The notes beneath the pieces are model-generated. The model was not told where the DNA came from and ran no database searches. It worked only from the letters and a program-made list of their open reading frames with translations. The translations under genes were made by a program, and so were the position numbers. A DNA stretch of 64,000 bases from Bacillus sp. AFS006103 (GTDB lineage: Bacteria; Bacillota; Bacilli; Bacillales; Cytobacillaceae): the NCBI GenBank assembly GCA_002559145.1, contig NTXX01000011.1:232656-296655 (forward strand). Direction: 5' to 3'. Numbering within the stretch: the stretch's first letter is position 1; every line of letters begins with the position of its first letter. Positions 17,395 through 25,303 of this stretch are shown piece by piece.

Positions 17395-18252
17395 ATGGAA
17401 ACGATTTATTTGAACCCAGAAAATCTAGCGGACTATCAGCAAAAAGCAAAACAAAGTGTCATGGCCCTAGGATTTTTTGATGGTATTCATAATGGACACC
17501 GTGAAGTGATTAAAACTGCTTTTCAGAAAGCAAAAGAAAGAAATCTTTCACTTTCTGTGATGAGTTTCTTTCCACATCCGAAAACCGTTTTAACCAATGG
17601 AAAGATGGATGTTGATTACCTGATGCCAGTTTCTGATAAGGAAAAAATATTCTGTGAACTGGGGGTCGACATATTTTATATCGTTGAATTCGATAAAGAA
17701 TTTGCGTCACTTTCTCCAGAAAAGTTTGCAGCTAAGTATTTAGTTGATCTTGGTGTCGTCCATGCAGTTGCCGGCTTTGATTATACCTATGGTTTTCGTG
17801 GAGATGGAAATATGGACCGTTTAAAAAGTGATTCAGGCGGGATTCTTGAAGTGACGAAGGTAGAAAAAGTGGAATACCAGGGGGAGAAAATTAGTTCAAC
17901 CTGCATTCGTGAAAAATTGGCAAGTGGAAATATTGAGGATCTGCCAGCATTTTTAGGACATCTTTATGAAGTGAGATGTGAATGGAACGGGACTTCGTTA
18001 ACTGTCAGGCCCCATTATACCTTGCCTGCTCCGGGAAAGTATGTAGTAACGGTAAGAGGAGCCAATCAATCGCAAGTGCTAGAAATGATTGTGACAGAAG
18101 AAAAAGAATTGATTCCAGTAAGATCTTTTTCAAAGTTAGCCTTCAAAAATAATGTTGTTCTTTCGATCATATGGCATGAACAAATCATCGAAAACGTGAA
18201 AAACTCTTATCAAGAGAATGGATGGATTCAAGGGGTTGTCCAAATTGGATAA
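17395..18252 (+). CDS. FAD synthetase (FMN adenylyltransferase) lacking flavokinase domain
   Basis: The first ~185 of 285 residues are the nucleotidyltransferase part of RibF: GFFDGIHNGH (26-35, the HxGH ATP site), FFPHPK, a GFDYTYGFRGDG segment, and ISSTCIREKLASG. RibF normally continues with a flavokinase domain carrying the GFPTAN signature. Here about 100 residues follow (HLYEVRCEWNGTSL...) with no such signature, so only FMN to FAD conversion is expected. The gene lies 21 bp after a flavin monooxygenase gene inside a cluster with at least five flavoproteins, which suggests a cluster-dedicated FAD supply. The housekeeping ribF should be elsewhere. Confidence 0.8.
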   Translation: METIYLNPENLADYQQKAKQSVMALGFFDGIHNGHREVIKTAFQKAKERNLSLSVMSFFPHPKTVLTNGKMDVDYLMPVSDKEKIFCELGVDIFYIVEFDKEFASLSPEKFAAKYLVDLGVVHAVAGFDYTYGFRGDGNMDRLKSDSGGILEVTKVEKVEYQGEKISSTCIREKLASGNIEDLPAFLGHLYEVRCEWNGTSLTVRPHYTLPAPGKYVVTVRGANQSQVLEMIVTEEKELIPVRSFSKLAFKNNVVLSIIWHEQIIENVKNSYQENGWIQGVVQIG

Positions 18253-18299
18253 CCAGAAGTTTGAATAAAGATAATTTTAAAAAAGGGGGGCTATAAAAA

Positions 18300-19187
18300 G
18301 TGAATAAAACTCAACAGTTCCAAAAACTAATACACCAACCCAGTACATTTATCTTGCCCGGTGCTTACGATGCCATGTCTGCAAGATTAATAGAAGAAAT
18401 CGGCTTTCAAGCGATATACGCCACTGGTGCCGGAATATCCAATGCTCAATTAGGGTGGGCTGATGTTGGGCTAACTTCCTTAAAAGAAGTGGTTGATATT
18501 GTCGCAAGGATGGCGGATGTGACGACAATTCCGATTGTTGTGGATGCCGATACAGGCTTTGGTAATGCGATTAATGTAATCCGTACCGTACGAGAATTTG
18601 AAAGAGCAGGTGTAGCTGCTATTCAAATGGAAGACCAGGTTTCACCTAAGAAATGCGGTCACTTCAATGGGAAGGATGTTATTTCCAAAGAAGAAATGAT
18701 TGGTAAAATCAAGGCTTCCGTTGACACAAGGAGAGATGAAAATCTCGCCATCATCGCCCGTACGGATGCATTAGCCGTAAATGGCATGGAAGATGCATTG
18801 GACAGGGCAAATGCTTACGCAGAAGCTGGTGCCGACATTATCTTTGTTGAAGCGCCAACCACAATAGAACAATTGAAACAACTTACCAGCTCGTTAAAAG
18901 GGATACCACAAGTTATAAACCTAGTAGAAGGCGGTAAAACCCCGCTTATTTCTTTGAAAGAGGCCGAAGAGATTGGTTTTAAAATCATGCTTTGTGCAAA
19001 TACCGTCCTTCGCTCGGCAATCAAAGGAATCACAGAGTCGTTAAGAATATTAAAAGCCGAAGGCTCACACGAAAATATTCATGAGTTAATTTGTAAGTGG
19101 GAAGAGCGGCAATCACTCTTTAAACTCCATCAGATTAAAGAGTGGGAAAACAAGTATGCAGAGAATCAGCCGTTAATAAAAAAGTAA
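18300..19187 (+). CDS. Isocitrate lyase / PEP mutase superfamily lyase (methylisocitrate-lyase-like)
   Basis: A 295-residue TIM-barrel enzyme. It shows LPGAYDAMSARL (19-30), the metal-site VDADTGFGN (81-89) and KKCGH (117-121), the catalytic loop of lyases in this family; PEP mutases and oxaloacetate hydrolases vary there. It should cleave a 2-hydroxy- or methyl-substituted di/tricarboxylate to pyruvate, glyoxylate or succinate. PrpB-like 2-methylisocitrate lyase or dimethylmalate lyase are the nearest named activities. GTG start with AAAAGGGGGG 9 nt upstream. It may stand in for the missing 4-hydroxy-2-oxovalerate aldolase of the pathway, but this is a guess. Confidence 0.83.
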   Translation: MNKTQQFQKLIHQPSTFILPGAYDAMSARLIEEIGFQAIYATGAGISNAQLGWADVGLTSLKEVVDIVARMADVTTIPIVVDADTGFGNAINVIRTVREFERAGVAAIQMEDQVSPKKCGHFNGKDVISKEEMIGKIKASVDTRRDENLAIIARTDALAVNGMEDALDRANAYAEAGADIIFVEAPTTIEQLKQLTSSLKGIPQVINLVEGGKTPLISLKEAEEIGFKIMLCANTVLRSAIKGITESLRILKAEGSHENIHELICKWEERQSLFKLHQIKEWENKYAENQPLIKK

Positions 19188-19232
19188 ATTTACCTTTTTA
19201 ATAAATTAGGAAATTAAAAGGAGGACTTAGTT

Positions 19233-20654
19233 GTGGGGAGAGAAGTAGATTACGACATCGTCGTTATAGGATGTGGAGTTGCCGGGACCTCAGCCGCATT
19301 GTCTGCTGCTGAAACGGCTAAAAAGGAAAATAAGAATCTTAAAATAGCAATTCTAGAAAGAGCTGATTATGACCATAGAGGTGGAAATTCCCGTTGGACG
19401 GCCTCCTATATGCGTATGAAAAATCTAGATGAAGTAGCCGATAACTTTGTGGAAGATATGATGGCTTTTTCAGATAATTATTCCGATCGGGAGTACATAG
19501 AAACTCTCGCCAAGGATGCAGGCAGCACACTTCGCTGGGTGCAGGAAAAAGGGGTTGATTTTGACTACTTGCCAACAATGTTTTTAACTGCATCAAGACC
19601 TCGTTTGCTTCCAATAGGCGGCGGTCGTGCCATCGTTGACACCCTATCCCGCCGTGCCGGAGGACTTGGCGTAGAGATTATATACGAGGCAACTGCTTGG
19701 AAATTACTTCTTGATGACGAGGGTGCCGTCAATGGACTGATGGTGCGTGTGAAGGGCGGTACATCTCTTCAATTAAAAGTAGGAGCAGTCGTTTTAGCAT
19801 CAGGTGGATTCCAGGGAAATCAGGAGATGATGGCCCAATATGTTGGCAGAGATGCTCATAAGGTCCGAACAGTAGCTGAAGGTGGTTTGTTTAACAAAGG
19901 TGAAGGAATTCGGATGGCCATGGAGCTAGGGGCAAAAACGGCTGGTCAGTTCGACTCTTTTCATGCTGAACCGGTGGACCCGAGAAGCAAGCGCGAAGAA
20001 GCTGCTGTTATGACATATCCTTACTTTATTCTAGTCGATCAGAATGGAAACCGTTTCGTTGATGAGGGAAAAACAACAGTCGATGAACAATATGAAGAAG
20101 TGGCACGAACGATATTCCACGACCTTCCTGGTCACATTGCCTATATGATTGGCGATCAAAAAATGTATGATATTCCAAACTATGAACGGGCAGTGGAAAC
20201 CGATAAACCGGCCATTGTTGCTGATACGATTGAAGAGTTGGCGGGAAAAATTGGCGTGTCAGTCGGCCAATTAACCGCTACAGTTGAATCTTTTAACGCA
20301 GCTGTTCAACCAGGTGAATTTTTTTGGGATAAAAAAGACGGTAAACAGACGCTTGGAATTTTGCCGCCAAAGTCTAATTGGGCAATCCCAATTGATAAGG
20401 CACCATTTATCGCCTATCCAATTATCTGCTCTAATGTTTTTACCAATGGCGGTCTAGCTACCGACACGGATGGGCGCGTCTTATCTCAAGATCATGATCC
20501 AATTCCAGGTTTATATGCAGTCGGTGAAACAGCTGGTCTTTATTACGGCAAATATCCAGGAGGGACATCTGTGCTAAGGGGTCTTGTGTTTGGCCGTCGT
20601 GCCGGTGATCATGCTGTTGCATACGTAACTGATTCAAAGAAACTAGAGGTTTAA
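19233..20654 (+). CDS. FAD-dependent dehydrogenase (FAD_binding_2), second member
   Basis: A 473-residue flavoprotein with YDIVVIGCGVAGTSAA at residues about 5-20, a GGNSRWTASYMR segment near 50-61, FVDEG in the capping-domain region and the C-terminal GLYAVGETAGLYYGKYPGG. This resembles tricarballylate dehydrogenase (TcuA) and related 2-enoate reductase/dehydrogenase flavoproteins. It differs in the N-terminal spacing (AETAKKENKNLK insertion) from the 14635 and 21896 products. GTG start after AAAAGGAGG. It lies between the lyase and SDR genes, with short gaps on both sides, so it is probably co-transcribed. Function not assigned beyond oxidoreductase. Confidence 0.82.
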   Translation: MGREVDYDIVVIGCGVAGTSAALSAAETAKKENKNLKIAILERADYDHRGGNSRWTASYMRMKNLDEVADNFVEDMMAFSDNYSDREYIETLAKDAGSTLRWVQEKGVDFDYLPTMFLTASRPRLLPIGGGRAIVDTLSRRAGGLGVEIIYEATAWKLLLDDEGAVNGLMVRVKGGTSLQLKVGAVVLASGGFQGNQEMMAQYVGRDAHKVRTVAEGGLFNKGEGIRMAMELGAKTAGQFDSFHAEPVDPRSKREEAAVMTYPYFILVDQNGNRFVDEGKTTVDEQYEEVARTIFHDLPGHIAYMIGDQKMYDIPNYERAVETDKPAIVADTIEELAGKIGVSVGQLTATVESFNAAVQPGEFFWDKKDGKQTLGILPPKSNWAIPIDKAPFIAYPIICSNVFTNGGLATDTDGRVLSQDHDPIPGLYAVGETAGLYYGKYPGGTSVLRGLVFGRRAGDHAVAYVTDSKKLEV

Positions 20655-20688
20655 GTAGTTTGGTTTAATTGGGAAAGGGTGAGGTATT

Positions 20689-21411
20689 TTGGAATTAAAG
20701 GACAAGGTAGCCTTAGTAACAGGAGGAGGAAGAGGAATCGGCAGAGAAACCTGTATTCTCCTCGCGAAACACGGTGCTAAAGTGGCTGTTTTTTCCAACA
20801 ATGAATCTGAAAGCAAAGAAACTGCTTCCTATATTTCTGAGGTGGTAGGGGGCGAAGCAATTGCCCTGAACGGGGATGTTCGTTTAGAAGAAGATATAAA
20901 CCAAGCAGTCCTGACAACAGAACAAAGTTTGGGTTCGATTGATATATTAATCAATAATGCCGGGGTCATGCTTCTTAAGCCGTTTCATGAAATGACGGTT
21001 GAAGAATGGGACTTTGTACAAGATATAAATATTCGTGGAGTATATTTATGTTCTCGGGCCGTTGTACCGCAAATGATCGAGAAAAGACACGGTGTGATCA
21101 TCAATCTATCATCGATTTGGGGAACAAAAGGCGGTCCCGACAGAAGTGCTTACATTGCGTCTAAATATGCATGTCTCGGGTTTTCCAAAGCGCTTGGTGA
21201 AGAGTTGAAGCCATACAAGATTAGAGTGAATGCGGTTTGTCCAGGCCCTGTTAATACAAAGATGATGGACGACTTTGATGTGAATAAAGACAATTGGTTG
21301 CATCCACTTGACCTTGCTAATGTCATCGTCGATCTTTGTTTACCAAAGAGTGCAGCCATAACTGCCACCGCTATCGAAGCATTTGGTTACGGGCGTCCGG
21401 TAAATTTATAG
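20689..21411 (+). CDS. Short-chain dehydrogenase/reductase
   Basis: A 240-residue classical SDR: cofactor loop TGGGRGIGRE (11-20), NNAGV near residue 88, and catalytic Ser/Tyr/Lys in LSSIWGTKGGPDRSAYIASKYA cut into its SDR pattern (YxxxK present as YIASK). The residues after strand 2 (VAVFSNNESESK) favour NADP over NAD, weakly. It would interconvert an alcohol and ketone of a pathway intermediate. It starts at TTG 20689 with AAAGGGTGAGG just upstream. Flanked by the FAD-dehydrogenase and HbpS-like genes in the same direction. Confidence 0.85.
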   Translation: MELKDKVALVTGGGRGIGRETCILLAKHGAKVAVFSNNESESKETASYISEVVGGEAIALNGDVRLEEDINQAVLTTEQSLGSIDILINNAGVMLLKPFHEMTVEEWDFVQDINIRGVYLCSRAVVPQMIEKRHGVIINLSSIWGTKGGPDRSAYIASKYACLGFSKALGEELKPYKIRVNAVCPGPVNTKMMDDFDVNKDNWLHPLDLANVIVDLCLPKSAAITATAIEAFGYGRPVNL

Positions 21412-21443
21412 ATACTATTAAAAAACTGAGAGGGGAAATTATC

Positions 21444-21881
21444 ATGGAAAAATTAATTCCAGCAATTGAATCAAAAAATATCAGTCTAGCACTTGCTAAT
21501 AAAATGCTTGAGGCAGCACTTGTAAAGGGAAAAGAACTAGGTATGCCGTTTAGCATCTCAATCGTTGATCGCGTCGGAAATCTAAAAGCCTTTGCTGCCA
21601 TGGACGGTGCACCAGTATTAAGCTTGGAGATAGCACAAAATAAAGCCTTTTCTGCTGCAACTTATAATAGAGCAACACACGAATGGTACGACAGATTGAA
21701 GGATGACCCACCATTGTTGCATGGAATTGTTCACACACCAAGGCTCATTATTTTCGGCGGTGGGTATCCAATTAAAATCAATAACGAACTGATTGGCGGC
21801 GTCGGGGTTAGTGGAGGCCATTATACTCACGATATGCAGGTATGCCAGGAAGCATTAGAAGTGCTAAATAACCTAGAGTAA
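21444..21881 (+). CDS. HbpS/GlcG family protein
   Basis: A 145-residue single-domain protein of the HbpS-like (GlcG/PduO C-terminal) family: ISLALANKMLEAALVKGKEL, ISIVDRVGNLKAFAAMDGA, IAQNKAFSAATY and a final GGYPI....LIGGVGVSGG segment. Members bind heme or corrinoid, or sit beside glycolate and diol-oxidation genes with unclear roles. The ATG at 21444 is chosen because GAGAGGGG lies 8 nt upstream and the longer frame would overlap the SDR gene. It is 14 bp from the next FAD-dehydrogenase gene, so a direct functional link is likely. Its ligand is unknown. Confidence 0.8.
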   Translation: MEKLIPAIESKNISLALANKMLEAALVKGKELGMPFSISIVDRVGNLKAFAAMDGAPVLSLEIAQNKAFSAATYNRATHEWYDRLKDDPPLLHGIVHTPRLIIFGGGYPIKINNELIGGVGVSGGHYTHDMQVCQEALEVLNNLE

Positions 21882-21895
21882 GAGGGTGTTGACGG

Positions 21896-23272
21896 ATGGA
21901 AACCTATGACTTGATTATTTTAGGCGGCGGTCTAGCAGGGATGTGTGCTGCAGTTGAGGCAAGTGAAGCAGGTGCACACGTCCTGCTCCTTGAGAAACAG
22001 GATGAACTTGGCGGCAGTACGGTTCTTAGTTCAGGGTATATGGCCTTTGCCAGAACAGATATGCAAGAGCAAGCAGGCATCATCGATTCAACTGAGTCCT
22101 TATTGGAGGACATGATTGAGGTAGGCGGCGGGGTGAATGACCAGGATCTTGTTGAAGCTTATGGGCAGCAGCAATTAGCGACCTATACCTGGCTTGTTGA
22201 GCACGGTGTTGAGTTCCGCTCACTCGAAGCTGTGAGCGGGCACAGTGTTCCCCGTGGACATATTATTGACCCACATCAAGCGATTCAGTCACTTTACCGA
22301 AGGATCAAGCAGCTATCAAACGTGACCATTCGTTTGAATGCTCCGGCTCAACGGCTTTTGAAAAATGATGACGGACGAATTGACCGTGTTCTGTATGAGG
22401 TTGAGGGCGAAGAACGCACTGTACATGCTTCAAAAGGTGTAATTATCGCCTCAGGTGGGTTCGCAAAAAGCGAGGAGCTATTAGGGCAGTTTGCTCCACA
22501 ATTAAAGGGAGCGCTAAGAATTGGCGGTTGTGGCAATCAGGGGGACGGCATACGAATGGCCTGTGAACACGGGGCCTGGTTAAAGGATTTACCTTACCTA
22601 AATGGGACATACGGATTTCATCCCACCGCTGCCGGACCAGTAAAGTCTCAGGGGTTAGCCTTTTACAAGGGAGCGATCATGGTCAATGAACTTGGGAAAC
22701 GTTTTGTTAACGAGTCAATCTCTTACAAATTATTAGGAAAAGCCGCTTTCGAGCAGCCTGACCAAGTGAGTTTTCAGGTTTGGGACCAAACTGTGATGGA
22801 CAAAAGCGTTCACGATGATCCCCTCTATGATTTGGAATTATTAAAGCGACGCAGACTTCTATATCAAGCAGACACGTTAGAGGACTTGGCTGACTGTATT
22901 GATGTACCGCTTGAGGTTTTGGAGGAAACGATTTCCAGGTACAATCAAGGGGTTGCGGACGGAGAAGATCCTGACTTCGGCAGGAAGTCATTAACCCATA
23001 ACTATGGAAAACCAACACCAATTGAGAAGGCACCATTCTTTGCATTTGAGTCGACAGTTGCAATGCTGGCAACCTATGCAGGGGTGTCGGTGAACACCAA
23101 AGCACAGGTGGTGAATCCATATGGTGAGCCTATCCTAGGGTTGTTTGCAGCCGGAGAGGTAACTGGTGGATTCCACGGGGCAGGGTATATGACGGGAAGT
23201 TCATTAGGTAAATGTGCAGTGTTTGGACGGATTGCGGTTCAAGAGGCATTAAAAGAGATAATAGTAAAATAA
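21896..23272 (+). CDS. FAD-dependent dehydrogenase (FAD_binding_2), third member
   Basis: A 458-residue flavoprotein. YDLIILGGGLAGMCAAVEA (residues about 4-22) binds the FAD ADP moiety, LLLEKQDELGGSTVLSSGY follows, FVNES lies in the capping region, and GLFAAGEVTGGFHGAGYMTG closes the FAD site. It is closer in outline to fumarate-reductase-type urocanate/3-oxosteroid reductases than the other two members. It is probably translated with the HbpS-like gene just before it. Together with the SDR it could catalyse saturation/desaturation plus carbonyl reduction. Substrate unknown. Confidence 0.82.
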   Translation: METYDLIILGGGLAGMCAAVEASEAGAHVLLLEKQDELGGSTVLSSGYMAFARTDMQEQAGIIDSTESLLEDMIEVGGGVNDQDLVEAYGQQQLATYTWLVEHGVEFRSLEAVSGHSVPRGHIIDPHQAIQSLYRRIKQLSNVTIRLNAPAQRLLKNDDGRIDRVLYEVEGEERTVHASKGVIIASGGFAKSEELLGQFAPQLKGALRIGGCGNQGDGIRMACEHGAWLKDLPYLNGTYGFHPTAAGPVKSQGLAFYKGAIMVNELGKRFVNESISYKLLGKAAFEQPDQVSFQVWDQTVMDKSVHDDPLYDLELLKRRRLLYQADTLEDLADCIDVPLEVLEETISRYNQGVADGEDPDFGRKSLTHNYGKPTPIEKAPFFAFESTVAMLATYAGVSVNTKAQVVNPYGEPILGLFAAGEVTGGFHGAGYMTGSSLGKCAVFGRIAVQEALKEIIVK

Positions 23273-23318
23273 ACAATTGAATGGGCACAGAAAGGCTCAG
23301 CTGAGGTTCACTGGAGTC

Positions 23319-23490
23319 ATGCGCTCAGAAAATTGGATTCGCTGGTAGACGTGGAGAATTAGCTGATAGAATCAGAGTATTCACCGATTAAAGGAGATTC
23401 GCCCATAAAACTAAAGAATTCGCCCATAATGCTTGTGAATTCGCCCATAAAACTGAAGAATCCGCTCATTGAACGAGAAAATTCGCTCAT
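23319..23490. repeat. Array of imperfect 21-bp repeats, core ATTCGCYCAT
   Basis: Copies of a 10-bp core (best form ATTCGCCCAT or ATTCGCTCAT) start at 23319, 23337, 23358, 23379, 23397, 23418, 23439, 23460 and 23481. Spacing is 21 bp, twice 18 bp. The first four are degenerate, the last five near-identical in the core. It fills the 337-bp gap 23273-23609. The same core, reverse complemented, recurs at 38271-38329. Open frames inside it are artefacts of the 21-bp period. Confidence 0.85.
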
Positions 23491-23609
23491 AAGCCAATTT
23501 AGTTTCACAACCGAAAGAAGAATTTCCGAAAAAAAAAGCATGCATAGCCTATTAATATACAAAACTAATAATTTTTTTCAAAAAAAGCACCAAAAAGGAG
23601 GTCTTTTCT

Positions 23610-24464
23610 ATGAAAATCTGGCATCAGAGCCTAACTACGATTGACCGGGTTCCACAATACCGTGATGCTATCGTGAACCACTTGCGAAAAATCGCACGCC
23701 CGGACGTAGAAATCGTTTTACATGGGATGTCTGAAGAAACATACCCTACACATTACCCTGGGTATTTTATCACACACTCGTACCTGCAGAACCTGCATCG
23801 TGAGCAGTTCGTTCGTGCTGCACTCATGGCTGAAGCTGCAGGGTACGATGCAATGTTTATCGGAACCATTCCAGATGTGGGGCTTCTTGAGGCCCGCACG
23901 CTCGTGGATATCCCAGTGGTTGGTTATGGTCAGGCCTCTTTCCATATGGCATCTATGCTCGGGGACCGTATCGGAGTCGTCAACTTTTTAACCCCATTGG
24001 CCGATGAACTTAGACAAAACGCTGCACGGTATGGTCTCGGTGAAAAACTAGGACCAATTGTACAGCTCGAGTCAAGCTTTGATGATGTGCTCGCGGGCTT
24101 CAATAATCCAGAGCCTGTGATTGAAGCTTTTAAAAGAGCAGCCGAGTCGGCTATTTCTCAAGGAGCCGATGTGATTGTCCCAGGTGAGGGACCAATGAAC
24201 GTTTTCCTTGCAACCTTCGGTATATCTAGGATTGGTGATGTACCCGTCGTTGACTCTTTTGGCGCTGGAATCAAGATGTGCGAATCGTTAGCGGACCTAA
24301 AGAGAATATCCGGAGTTTATATGACGCGGCGCGGCTACTATAATTCCAAACCACCTGCCGAAGCAGTTGCAAGATTACGAGAAATGTATGGATTAGACCC
24401 ATACCCTAATCCTAATAACCATAGAGGATTAGCAGTAAGGGCCGGGGTAGAAGTAAAAGGTTAA
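23610..24464 (+). CDS. Asp/Glu/hydantoin racemase-fold protein lacking both catalytic cysteines
   Basis: A 284-residue protein with the two-lobed racemase outline: MKIWHQS strand, AAGYDAMFIGTIPDVGL (77-93), IPVVGYGQA, RIGVVNFLTPL, and ISQGADVIVPGEGPMNVF (182-199). Active members carry Cys in both lobes, in G-C-xx-D-xG and xxGCxxM contexts. Here these are Thr86 and the Pro-Gly-Glu-Gly stretch near 191-194; the only Cys, 224, is elsewhere. A two-base racemisation is therefore unlikely, and isomerase, decarboxylase or lyase chemistry is possible. RBS AAAAAGGAGG upstream. It is set apart from the genes before it by the repeat array and 29 bp from etfB. Confidence 0.75.
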   Translation: MKIWHQSLTTIDRVPQYRDAIVNHLRKIARPDVEIVLHGMSEETYPTHYPGYFITHSYLQNLHREQFVRAALMAEAAGYDAMFIGTIPDVGLLEARTLVDIPVVGYGQASFHMASMLGDRIGVVNFLTPLADELRQNAARYGLGEKLGPIVQLESSFDDVLAGFNNPEPVIEAFKRAAESAISQGADVIVPGEGPMNVFLATFGISRIGDVPVVDSFGAGIKMCESLADLKRISGVYMTRRGYYNSKPPAEAVARLREMYGLDPYPNPNNHRGLAVRAGVEVKG

Positions 24465-24493
24465 AAAATAAACAAAAAAGGGGTGAACACGAG

Positions 24494-25288
24494 ATGCATA
24501 TCGTCGTATGCCTAAAGCATGTTCTGGATCCGGAAATTACTCCGAGATATTTTCAAATGGATCCAGAGACCAATCGTCCGGAAAATGGAGATTCTGATAT
24601 GGTTCTGGATTCCTTTGCCGAGAATGCGCTTGAACTGTCAATTCAACTTCGGGATAAAACACAGGGAGCTACGGTGACTGCCATCTGCCTAGGAGACGAA
24701 TCCTCGGAGGAGGTACTGCGCCGAGCCTTTGCATTCACGGCTAATGCAGCCGTTCGAGTTTGGGATGAGGAGTGGGAAAATCTCGATGGTCAGGCCGTTG
24801 GACACATCCTTGCGCAAACAATCAAAACCCTTGGTGGTGCAGAGCTTGTGGTGACTGGATATCAAGCAAGTGACATTGAGGAGGGCCTTGTTGGACCAGT
24901 CATGGCTGAAGAACTTGGGATTCCTTGTGTGACGCTTGTCTCCGAAATTGAACTGGATGAAGAAAGTGTAAAGTCTACCTGCGAAGCGGAAGGTGGTTAT
25001 ACTGTGATGAGCGTTCCGTTTCCAGCTGTTTTTACAATTATCAGTTCTGAGACAAATGTCCCACGCCTCCCTAAGGTTAAAGATATTCGACTAGCAAGGA
25101 GCAAGCCTATCACTCAATTTGAATCAGATGATATTGATTTAGACCCTGTGCGTTGTCAGCCTGGGGTTAAATTGGAGCGGGCCTACGTCCTAAACAGAGA
25201 TGTCAATTGCGAGATCCTTTCAGGCAGCGATGGTTCGGAGCTCGCGGCTGAATTGACTGATAAGCTCTTAGCTCTCAAAATTGTATAG
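24494..25288 (+). CDS. etfB: Electron transfer flavoprotein beta subunit
   Basis: A 264-residue EtfB/FixA: starts MHIVVCLKHVLDPE, has DSFAENALELSIQLRD, the AMP-site-region VTGYQASDIEEGLVGPVMAEELGIPCVTLV (central) in family form, and VPRLPKVKDIRLARSKPI near residues 195-212. With EtfA it accepts electrons from FAD dehydrogenases and passes them to ETF-quinone oxidoreductase. It precedes etfA by 15 bp. Lying at the end of the catabolic cluster, it is a plausible acceptor for the three FAD_binding_2 enzymes or the acyl-CoA-dehydrogenase-like proteins. The housekeeping etfBA is expected elsewhere. Confidence 0.92.
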   Translation: MHIVVCLKHVLDPEITPRYFQMDPETNRPENGDSDMVLDSFAENALELSIQLRDKTQGATVTAICLGDESSEEVLRRAFAFTANAAVRVWDEEWENLDGQAVGHILAQTIKTLGGAELVVTGYQASDIEEGLVGPVMAEELGIPCVTLVSEIELDEESVKSTCEAEGGYTVMSVPFPAVFTIISSETNVPRLPKVKDIRLARSKPITQFESDDIDLDPVRCQPGVKLERAYVLNRDVNCEILSGSDGSELAAELTDKLLALKIV

Positions 25289-25303
25289 GAGGTCGCAGAT
25301 ACT

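Noticed and set aside
23319..23490. Possible CRISPR array
   Set aside because: Units are 21 bp with only a 10-bp conserved core, no distinct spacers of constant length, and no cas genes in the window.
23359..23644. Open frames on both strands over the 21-bp repeat array
   Set aside because: The 21-bp period keeps seven-codon units in frame and makes repetitive peptides; there is no ribosome site and no family resemblance.
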